A stretch of DNA of 64,000 nucleotides from Agapanthus africanus. Its lineage: Eukaryota; Streptophyta; Magnoliopsida; Asparagales; Amaryllidaceae. The translations under genes were made by a program, and so were the position numbers. This document shows, one piece after another, positions 55,855 through 64,000 of this stretch; position 1 is the stretch's first letter, and the number at the start of each line of letters is the position of its first letter. A model generated the notes under the pieces. It was not told the origin of the DNA. It searched no databases and saw only the letters and a list, made by a program, of their open reading frames with translations. The stretch spans positions 505,613,176-505,677,175 of the forward strand of contig CM057347.1 in assembly GCA_030015575.1 (NCBI GenBank). The letters are read 5' to 3'.

Positions 55855-55973
55855 GCTTATGACCTCGATCCAGATGCCTATTCGGATGCAGTAAGTTTGA
55901 GCATTTTGTTGTTGAGACGAATAACCTCCAGCTTTGAACGTAATTTTTTGCCAGATAATGGACATATGCAGTA
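55855..55973 (-). pseudogene. Exon 2 of the MBD gene (second half of MBD 1)
   Basis: Acceptor ACTTTGCAG before TACTGCATATGTCC; joins exon 1 in phase (..FDR/YCICPLSGKK). TAG and TAA lie downstream, both explained by C-to-T changes of CAG and CAA. Donor uncertain (CGAG|GTCATAAG or GCAA|GTGAG). Confidence 0.75.
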
Positions 55974-56404
55974 CTGCAAAGTTCACAAAAACAAGGGAAA
56001 AAAATCAAGGTATGTTAGAGGTGTAGGAGAATATGACATAGCTGCAATATCCAGATTGGACTCCTCTTATGTGGACTTTTTTTTCATCTCCATCAGAAAA
56101 TTGCGAAAGGAACCCCCATTAAATTTCAGAAATCAATATTAGTCCATTTTTCAGAACCATAAATAGTTTAGGCCACATGGCATACATCTTTACAAAGTAC
56201 CAAATCATGACTAGAAATGGAAAACATGATATAACAAATTTATTCAAAATGATTGTATCTACACCAAAGCAATATTGTCTAATAAGGGACTGCTGAGGCA
56301 GGCATCTGAAAATTATGCTTGCTTAAAGAGCAATACCTTTTACAAAATTGCAACCCAAAGAAGAAACACGTACCTCTAATAGGTTGCTTAATAGGTAAGC
56401 AATG

Positions 56405-56594
56405 TGAAGATAACCAAGAGGAAAAATATTTTATTGGCTTCGGAAAAATATTTTATTGGCTTCAGAAAAATAGTAGTCCATACAACTCTATATAGAGAGG
56501 TTTCGATCATCTCTCCTAACAAACATATAATAACTAATCAAACTAATTAACTAAAAATAACAACTAAGTAATATCCATAACAATATTCATAACA
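56405..56594 (-). repeat. 3' LTR of the copia element (190 bp)
   Basis: Matches the right LTR but carries a 22-base tandem duplication (GGAAAAATATTTTATTGGCT twice) and a nine-base extra piece. The inner end CATAACA borders the PPT (CTCCCCCGC on the + strand). Confidence 0.93.
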
Positions 56595-59500
56595 CTCCCC
56601 CGCAAGCTGGAGCGTAGATGTCAATCATGTCAAGTTTGGACAGAAGACAAGCGAAAACTGGTCGAGAAAGAGCCTTGGTAAGAATATCTGCTAGCTGAGT
56701 CGCATAAGAAACATGTTGTATCGCAACCACCTTATCTGTAACTTTGTCATGAATGAACTGACAATCTATCTCGATATGTTTAGTCCGCTCATGAAAAACT
56801 AGATTCTCAACAATGTGAATTTCAGTTTTGTTATCACGGAAGAGTGTAGTCGGAAAAGAAGAAAGAACCTCAAGATCTATCAGAAAGGAGGTAAGTAATG
56901 CTAACTCAGCAACTGTATACGCCATAGATCTATATTCAGCCCCAATAGAAGAACGAGCCACTACAGTTTGCTTCTTACTCCACATAACCAAGTTTCCTCT
57001 CAAGAATACACAGTAGCCACTAGTGGAACGACGATCGCCAAAAGACCCAGCAAAGTCAGCATCCGCAAAGGTTGTGAGCGACAACATAGATGATAGTATG
57101 TAGAGAAGGCCTTGTCCTGAAGAACTTTTGATTTATCTGAGAATATATTCAACTGCCTTAAGATGAAAAGTGAAAGGATTCTGCATATACTGACTCACTG
57201 TGCTAACGGCAAAGGCAATATTTGGCCAAGTAACAGTGAGGTAGATAAGCTTCCTAATTAGACGTTGATATCGTCTTGGGTCGGGTAGTAGAGGATCCCA
57301 GGGAAAGTTTAATAGAGATAGCTCCATAGGGTGTTTGCTAGTTTACATCCCGGAAATCATATCTCAGATAGAAAATCCAGTGCATACTTCCGCTGAGAGA
57401 GATATAATCTACCAGAATTCCGTGATACTTCTATTCCAAGAAAATATCTAGGTGGCCCAAGGTCCTTGGTATGAAAATATGAAGCAAACTGTTCTCATCT
57501 TGAAGATGCTAGCAGAATCATCTTTAGGAATGATAATATCATCAACATATACCAACACAATTACCCTGCTCTGAGGACGATGGTTGGTAAAAAGAGACGT
57601 GTCGGCGTGACTACATTTGAAACCAATCTGTCGTAAAATCATGCTAAACTTTTCAAACCAGGCACGTGGTGACTATTTCAGTCCATATAACGATTTGTGT
57701 AGAAGAAAAACCATACTCCCCCGGTCGCTCAAAGTCAAGAGACAGGTGCATATAAATAGTCTCTGATAGATCGCCATTAAGAAAAACATTTTTCACATCA
57801 AGCTGATGAAGAGGGCATACCTTAGAAACATCCAAGGATATAAGAACACGAGTTGATGGTAATTTAGCAACTGGGGAGAAGGCGTCAACATAGTCCAAAC
57901 CATACTGCTGAGTAAATCTTTTGGCTACCAATCGAGCTTTGAGACAGTCGGTTGTCACATCTGGATTTTGCTTGACAGTAAAGACCCATCAACAACCGAC
58001 AACCTTCTTATCTGAAGACAGAGATACCAATTTCAAAGTCTGATTGGAGCGCAGTGCAGCAACCTCTTCTAATATAGCTGCATGCCAACCTAGGTTCAAG
58101 TGCTTCCTGAACAGAGGAAAAGTGATGGCAGATAAGGAAGAAATAAACCAACGAACAAATGGGGTCAGTCTATGATAGGAAACAAAATTAGAAATCAAAT
58201 GAGTAGTGGTACAGAAACGCTTACTCTTGCGTAAGGTAATAGGAAGAGAGATCTTCTTCGGAAGGCAGCGATGGTAGAGAATCAGGAACAATAGACTGTA
58301 TTACAGGACCTGCAGAAGAATCATTGGTAGGAGTTGGCTGGATAACTTTCTTACGACGTTGGTACACCTGTGGATAAAGGAGGACAGGCTGATCTCTAGG
58401 GAGCACTGATGGAACGGATATATCAAGGTCTAGGAAAGGTAGATGTGGAATTGGAATAGTAGAAGTGGGTTCCTTAAGACGTGGTGGAAAATAGGCTTTA
58501 TCTTCTAAGGTCACATCACAGAAAGTACAAACTTTGGATGTGGTGTGATCAAAACAAATATACCCTTTTTGGAATCTACAAACACCATACGTGTAGCTCT
58601 AAAATCAAGTTTGTCGATATGAGGATCGAGAACATGGGAATAACATAGGATCGAGAACATGGGAATAACATAGGAAACCAAACACCTTAGGAGTAATAGG
58701 AAAAGACATGCCATGTGGAAATAAAATAGAAAAAGGAGACCGGTTGTCTAGGACTGAAGAAGACATGAGATTGATATAAAAACAGACAGCTAAAACTGCA
58801 AAATTCCACAAGCGTTTAGGAACATGCATATGTAAAAGAAGAAAACGAGCTACCTCAAGTAAATGGCGGTTTTTTCTTTCAGCAATCCCATTTGTCGAGT
58901 ATAAGAACACCAAGTTTGCTGCAATATTCCTCGAGTTACAAAATGCATTAAAGTCTATGCTGATACACTCCTTAGCATTGTCTGAACAAAGAACATTAAC
59001 AGAAACACCAAACTAATTAGAAATTTCAGTAACAAATGTTTTAAAAGTAGACAGAAGCTCAGACCTATTATGCAAAAGATACAGCCAAGTCATGCGTGAA
59101 TGATCATCAATAAATGTAACAAAATATTTATAACCAAACACACTAGAAAATTTAAAAGGTCCCCAAATATCAAAGTAAACTAAAGCAAAAGGTAAGTCAT
59201 GTCACTTATTAACAGAAAAAAAAGAGGAGCGATGATACTTCCCAAGAATACAAGACTCACAGCTAAATTATGTTAAGCAGATAGAAGATAACATAGTACG
59301 TAAAGAAGAAAGGGAAGGGTGACCAAGTCTCCGGTGCCACTAAATAGTATAAACAGCTGCAGACATACTGGAAAAATGATCAACGTAATACAGTCCATTC
59401 TTCTCATGCCCCCACCAATCCGCTGTTTCGTCAGAAGATTCTATATCACAAAGGAAGGAGAAAAAGTTATTGAGCAGTTGGAATCATTGGTAAGCTGATG

Positions 59501-59960
59501 AATGGAAAGCGGATTTTGTTTTAATGATGGCAAAATTAAAGCATTTTTAAGGTGCAAAAATAAAGTGATAAGTCGGCGGAACCAGAAATAGGTGAAATAT
59601 TACCATCAGCCATGGAAATACGCTTGTGAGAACTAGAAGTAAGATCAGAAGATCCATCACGAGACGTGATGTGAAGCGCCTGAATCGGCTGCCCATGAAT
59701 CAAAATGAGAAAGTAAAGATATACCTGATGGAGTGAAAAGATTGGCAGGAGCTACAGAAGAGAGAAGACGATGTAACTGGCCCCACTCATCACTGGATAA
59801 CGGTACATGTCCGGCAGAAAAGGAAGGTTGATCAGTAGCTACCGGTGTGGATGTCTAGCGAGCGGTAGGTATACCATCATGATAGCCATGCTTCTCCCAA
59901 CACCAATCTCGCCGATGATTAGTGCTGCCACAAGGAGCACAATAAAGGTCGAAGCGGCCA
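56587..59960 (-). pseudogene. Copia gag-pol, degraded
   Basis: Reading leftward: gag zinc knuckle YCAPCGSTNHRRDWC (about 59,890-59,940); integrase C-terminal half (58,605-58,913: GIAERKNRHLLEVARFLL; PKVFGFLCYSHV) with its earlier part at about 58,920-59,250; RT (58,291-57,448: ARLVAKRFTQQYGLDYVDAF, HQLDVKNVFLNGDL, VLVYVDDIII with YVDD at about 57,540); RNase H (57,087-56,587: FADADFAGSFGDRRSTSGYC, ADILTKALSRPVF). Stops and frame changes lie between pieces; a 25-base tandem duplication (58,621-58,670) breaks integrase. The catalytic D, D and D of RNase H/RT that I can see are kept. Confidence 0.88.
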
Positions 59961-60367
59961 CGGCCACGGCCGCATCCACAGGAACCACGAGTAATCAACG
60001 GGGGGTGACCACGCGATGCCCCATGACCACCAGAGATAGAATCAGAGGAACCACATCTAGACTAAATATAGGTCCCACGTCCACGGCCTCGAATAACAAT
60101 TGTGGTCAAGATAGGCTCAATAAATGGGGAAGAGACGGTGGGCTTCTTGATCAGTGGAACGTCTATCAGCCTATCTCCATTGATCCTGTTGTCACTCGCA
60201 AACAATGCAGGTCTGATGGGTGGCGGCGGTGGATAAGGAGGGAGATCGAGGATATGGGAATTGTTGGCAGCGGCTAGGGAAAGGATTAGGTTTAGGGTTT
60301 GGATTAAGATTTGGGAAATTCGATTTAGGGTTTGGGAAATTAGGGTTTTCTCTTAATTATTTTCAAA

Positions 60368-60379
60368 GCTCTGATACCA
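60368..60379 (-). other. Copia primer-binding site (initiator Met tRNA)
   Basis: The minus strand reads TGGTATCAGAGC directly after the LTR end CTTCA. This is the standard plant copia site complementary to initiator methionine tRNA. Confidence 0.95.
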
Positions 60380-60540
60380 TGAAGACGACCAAAAGGAAAA
60401 ATATTTTATTGGCCTGAGAAAAATAGTAGTCCATACAACTCTATATAGAGAGAGTTTTAGATCACCTCTCCTAACAAGCATATAATAACTAATTAACTAA
60501 AAATAACAACTAAATAATATCCATAGCAATATACATAACA
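60380..60540 (-). repeat. 5' LTR of the copia element (161 bp)
   Basis: TGAAGACG to CATAACA on the + strand, collinear with the left LTR. Just inside (60,270-60,350) are several TTTAGGGTTTGG words, telobox-like on the minus strand. Confidence 0.93.
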
Positions 60541-62582
60541 CTATGTAACATATCAAATTACCAAAATATCCTTAAACTGTCACCATATCTTCGGAGGTAC
60601 GGTGCAGTGGCAACAACTTTTAGATGTTATAGGAGCAATCTGTTAGGATTGTGTCTTGTATCCACTTGCGCATCCCGTGTGGGTGGGTGATGAGTAGTTC
60701 TAGGGTTTTGCAATGCGTGTGTGAGTGTAGCGCTTGAGTTAGGGATATAGGGGCTAAAGAGATGTAGCTAATGTGAGTGCAAGGGTTGCGCGGCTTGTGC
60801 CTCCACTCTCTTGTCAAGACATGAGAGATAAGAAAGAGAGTTCAGATGTGGGAGATCTTGTCACTTCCTCATCCTAATAGAACTTGATTTGCCTTGTAGT
60901 GTAGGCCGATTCGGTCAAACCACATAAATGTGATGTTCAACTTCTTCATGGGATTGTGCTATCTTGTATACTTGATGATGACGGCGATGATAAGGGGATC
61001 GAAATCCAAACACGATCAAAGTTCAGATAGCCGTAGATACAAAGAACGGCATTTAAAAAATACACGGTTGGGAAAGCTCTAGGTCTCAGCCCACAAAGGG
61101 AAGTGAACCTGCAAGGTCATGTACTGTATACAAATATTTTCCCCAGCCCTCACCACAACTTCAAATTTTTGGTGCAATGACACATGAACTTTAAGATAGA
61201 GAGGTGGTTTTTCCCTCCTAGTTCTTCATTGTTTGTGTTCAAAGTCGAGAGGATTGGAGGCAGTGACATCTCCTCTATGAACTACAGACCAGTGATGCAT
61301 GGGGATGGATCATGGAAGTGAATTCTATTAGTTTCAAGTTATATCTTACTAGATAGATGAGGCACACATGAATTGGAGAGCTAGTTGCTTACTACTCCGA
61401 TAATCTAGATATGTGATGATATGAATATTGTATTCTTTCCAATCATTCAAGAAACATAACTTATCCGCAAACGAGCTTAAGAGTCAATATGCTACGTTAC
61501 TATGTCACATTTTATCTGATTCGGGCTTCAACTACGTAACCTTGATGGCATAGTTAGCCAACAAAACAAGGTTGGTCAGTGCTTGATTAGTCCCTGCTCG
61601 GCCCCTTGACTCAGTAACAAAATTTTTATAAGAGATAGAAACATCAATGATTTATCGCTATAGCCCTTTGATGAGTTTTTGTAAAACTACTCAATTCTAC
61701 CTTTTAAAAAGATGAACATCCAGTATAAATAATTTTGTGACCAAATCAATAAAAATGGGGTTCTATAAGGACTTTGTGTAGGTAGTTGTATGAAGATTTT
61801 AGGTTTAAGGCTGAAAACCCTAATGATAGGTAATGATCATAAAATGAAAAGCGGCACTGGTAGATCAAACGGCTAATCTTGCAAGGGAGATTAATCAGAC
61901 AGTAGATACTCAGACTTGAAAAACAACATGTAAACTTAGCCTCCTTTTTAAAAGGGTTGATTTCACAAAACCCAAAGTTAGATTCTTATTTAAAAGGTTA
62001 ATTTCACCACCAAAAATCCCTTGCAGTTTACCCCATATAGAACCTGTACCCCTTCAACTGATTTAATAGTTGCGACACCCCCTCTGTTCACCACCAACCA
62101 AAACACTCGATTTCTAATACAAACAGCTCAAACAAGTTCTAGAGTTAAATTAGACAAATTATTTGAGTTGTTCAGAGATGAGAATGATGTGTTTTAGGGT
62201 AATTGGTCAATGATCAGAAGGAGTGCGCGCGCTAATAAATCACTTGAGGGGTATAAATGCTATACAAGGTGATTATTTAAAAATTGCCTTTTTGGCAAAT
62301 TTCATTGTATTGCGTGGTTTCTTTATGAAAAAGTTAGATCAAACTAGAACAAATCTTCCAATTATACAAATATTTCACTTCTATATCCAGTAACCTTGAA
62401 AAGCTAATAATTCCCACTGAATCAGTGAGTAGAATACACTCTAACTAACATGAGCCGCATATGCCCTAATTTCCCATTCATGATCAAGCGATTCCATTTA
62501 GTAATCAAGCAGCTAAGAAAAGCATGCTGGTAATTAGAAAAAGGCGTTGCGAAGCCAATTGACTGAGGTTTGATCAATTTAC
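60541..62582. other. Upstream part of MBD intron 1
   Basis: Two kilobases of AT-rich intron between the copia element and exon 1. No gene or repeat structure recognised. Confidence 0.6.
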
Positions 62583-62741
62583 CCGATCGAATCGTTGCCT
62601 TTTGATACAAGACTTTCCCCTCTTTCTGAGCTCCATCGTCCAATCCTCCGGAAGCCACTCCGGCCGATCCGCCTCCTCCGGCGGAGGTGTCGCCGGATCT
62701 GTCGCCTTCCCGGCGATCTTTCGCCTGACGCTGCTCCCCAT
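62583..62741 (-). pseudogene. Exon 1 of the MBD gene (start of MBD 1)
   Basis: ATG at 62,741, 53 codons, donor CGATCGG|GTAAATTG. The N-terminus is basic and proline-rich, then EWLPEDWTMELRKRGKSC, the conserved W-containing half of an MBD. Intact in itself. Confidence 0.85.
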
Positions 62742-62744
62742 GAG

Positions 62745-62745
<1 letters not shown>

Positions 62746-62785
<40 letters not shown>
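62746..62785 (-). repeat. GA repeat just upstream of the MBD start codon
   Basis: Uninterrupted (GA)n on the sense strand ending six bases before the ATG, followed upstream by more GA. Such leaders are frequent targets of plant GAGA-binding (BBR/BPC) proteins; the role here is inferred. Confidence 0.85.
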
Positions 62786-63750
62786 AAATCTGGATTTCCT
62801 CTTTTGATCCCTAACTCGCTGCTGGCTTAGGGCCTGTTTGGTAACTTTGGTGCAAACTCAAAAATTTGAGGATTTGGAACTTGTCATGAGTTCATTTTCT
62901 TTGAAATCCAAAAGATTAAAAATTGTTTGTTTGGATGGAAGGGGTAGATCTGAGCTTGAGTTGTTTGTAGTAGTTAAAATATAGATTAAAAAAGAGGGAT
63001 CATGGAGAGAAGGAGATAATAAATATTTTTTATTGGGATTAAAGATGACATGCACCAGATTTCTCCAAATTCATGGCCAGAAGCCCCAACTTTGAAATTC
63101 AGGTTTTGTACCAATTCAAGGCTCTCCAGATCTTTGCAGACAAACAAAGATATTAAATTTGCAGAGGACATCGTACAGGGATGGCACGGGTGTCAACCGC
63201 GACGGGTTCGACGGCGATGGGGCGCCGGCGGCGAACAGGGAACGCGGCTGGGCTGAAAGTGGCTGGAGGTTGCAAGAAGAGGATGGTGCTGTGAGTAGGG
63301 GAGGTCCTGGCCTGGTCTGGATCGTCGGGGGAAGAGGAGGTGGTCGGCGGTGCACTGGCGACGACGACGAGAGTCGACGGCGCGATCTCCGGCGAACTAG
63401 GGTTAGGTGCTAGGGTTAGGCTCGGGTTCTGTTGCAGCGCCGGCGAGGGAAGGAGAAGGAAGGTGAAGGGGTCGGGAAGAGGGTGAAGGGAGGAAGTCGA
63501 CGTCGTCGGCGATGGGAGGCGGCGGCGACGGCAGCACAGCGGTGCAGGTGGCGGTGGCGTTGCTGCAGGCTCTGGAAGGAGGGAGAAGAGGAGGAAAGGG
63601 GGTGCGGTCGAGGCTGTGGAGGCGAGGATGAAGGTGGTGGTCTCGTCGGCGCGGGGACTGCGGCGGCGACGGCGACGAGATGGCTAGGGTTCGGGGGTTC
63701 GTGGGTTCTGCGATGGGGTTTCTCGCGTGGGAACGAAGGAAATATAAGGG
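62786..63750. other. GC-rich low-complexity region
   Basis: AT-rich first part (starting near 62,830 with GGGCCTGTTTGG, a word common at the ends of plant MITEs), then a GC- and purine-rich stretch (63,170-63,720). Open frames on both strands are Gly/Arg- or Pro/Ser-rich and match no family. No gene called. Confidence 0.55.
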
Positions 63751-63826
63751 ATAGAGAGAGAGAGAGATTTTAGGAGAGAGAGAGAGAGATTAGAGAGAGA
63801 TAGAGAGGCGGAGAGAGAGGGAGAGG
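63751..63826. repeat. GA-rich microsatellite
   Basis: Interrupted GA repeats over about 75 bases. Confidence 0.9.
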
Positions 63827-63912
63827 GTTGGTGGGGCCCACGAGAGATTATAAATCTCTCGTGATTGGCTGGCAACTGAAAAGGAAAAATTTAAAGAAAG
63901 ATGTGACATATT

Positions 63913-63945
63913 GAAGAGGGCGGGTTATTAGAACCCGCACTCTTC
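63913..63945. repeat. Hairpin motif, repeated at the window edge
   Basis: GAAGAGGGCGGGTT pairs with AACCCGCACTCTTC around a five-base centre, with one mismatch. GAAGAGGGCGAG starts again at 63,988 and runs off the window, so this may be the beginning of an array or a transposon end. Confidence 0.7.
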
Positions 63946-64000
63946 CAAATAAACTGATGTGACACAACGTAATATAATATAATTATTGAAGAGGGCGAGT

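Larger units (their letters stand above)
56405..60540 (-). mobile_element. Complete short-LTR copia element in MBD intron 1
   Basis: 4136 bp with 190-bp (left, 3') and 161-bp (right, 5') LTRs, PBS for initiator Met tRNA, PPT GCGGGGGAG, and flanks caatg (56,400-56,404) and ctatg (60,541-60,545), 4 of 5 equal. Short LTRs and about 4-5 kb length fit the Ale/Retrofit type, tentatively. It sits in the 6.6-kb first intron of the MBD gene in the same direction as the gene. Confidence 0.92.
46074..62741 (-). pseudogene. MBD gene (MBD13-like) with two MBDs, decayed
   Basis: Methyl-CpG-binding-domain protein, a nuclear chromatin reader. Exon 1, 62,741-62,583 (53 codons, phase 0): MGSSVRRKIAGKATDP, then PEWLPEDWTMELRKRG. 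Exon 2, 55,973 to about 55,855: YCICPLSGKKLRSKLEVIRL, completing MBD 1, then TAG at 55,878-55,880 and TAA at 55,857-55,859. Exon 3, 53,952-53,860: LSDGWIKETRFRKNGGITDS, the start of MBD 2. Exon 4, 53,226 to about 53,089: HYIDPVNGYGFRSKKDD, then a TAG where Tyr is expected, and a second TAG. Exon 5, 48,163-47,929 (KRAVSKRCLFAREGS). Exon 6, 46,857-46,074, with a one-base loss in the A-run at 46,587-46,591, then PVRSSKRLAGVSADP and a conserved C-terminal LLFGDCWPDPCIKFAFKTLT. Splice sites and phases mostly agree. The MBD13 assignment is from memory of the family layout. Confidence 0.82.

Noticed and set aside
62827..62845. End of a MITE (GGGCCTGTTTGG)
   Set aside because: No matching inverted end was found before the window edge.
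63159..63773. Open frames rich in Gly, Arg and Trp
   Set aside because: Low-complexity GC/GA-rich DNA; no conserved domain, and both strands are open.

Overview
The window is nuclear DNA of a flowering plant. The evidence is plant-type chromovirus, Tat and short-LTR copia retrotransposons, a BED-finger hAT transposon, and relics of three plant gene families: a BTB/KCTD-like gene with a WD40/YVTN-like C-terminal region, a PHT4-type MFS anion transporter, and a methyl-CpG-binding-domain (MBD) gene. The very GC3-rich 5' half of the BTB gene hints at a monocot, but this is only an inference. I see no intact host gene, and no rRNA, functional tRNA or CRISPR.

Region 1 (1-36,662) is a nest of LTR retrotransposons. 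E (1-4535, + strand) is the 3' end of a Tekay/Del-type chromovirus. A (about 5220-8620, - strand) keeps one LTR, a PBS and gag of a Tat-lineage element. C (8621-9679 plus 19,728-24,566, - strand) is an autonomous-type Tat element with gag, PR, RT, RH, a second archaeal-type RNase H and integrase; it is split by B and broken by A. B (9680-19,727, - strand) is structurally complete, with two LTRs, PBS, PPT and a perfect target duplication gagct, but codes only for gag and a cut-off protease. A solo LTR of family A (24,754-26,154) has a perfect duplication gtacg. D (26,640-36,662, - strand) is a complete but mutated Tekay-like element.

Region 2 (36,663-41,580) holds a decayed hAT transposon (36,754-39,990) and, just beyond it, a BTB/KCTD-like pseudogene on the + strand.

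Region 3 (42,435-62,741) holds two tandem minus-strand gene relics whose exon-intron structure is still readable. The PHT4-type transporter (42,435-45,849) has lost its N-terminus, has a frameshift, a stop and a damaged acceptor. The MBD gene (46,074-62,741) has two split MBDs, in-frame stops and a frameshift. Its introns hold a complete short-LTR copia element, a 638-bp MITE with long inverted repeats, a small GC-rich foldback and about 3 kb of AT-rich repeats with a period near 690 bp.

Region 4 (62,742-64,000) is the GA-rich region before the MBD gene, GC-rich low-complexity DNA, and a hairpin motif at the right edge.

The genes form no pathway. The coherent story is old retrotransposon nesting beside a gene segment losing function, with many stops that fit loss of methylated cytosines. 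The most unusual structures are the helically spaced CACGTG pairs and hairpin minisatellites inside the B LTRs, the gag-PR-only design of B, the tRNA-like A/B-box module in the D LTRs, and the higher-order AT-rich array.
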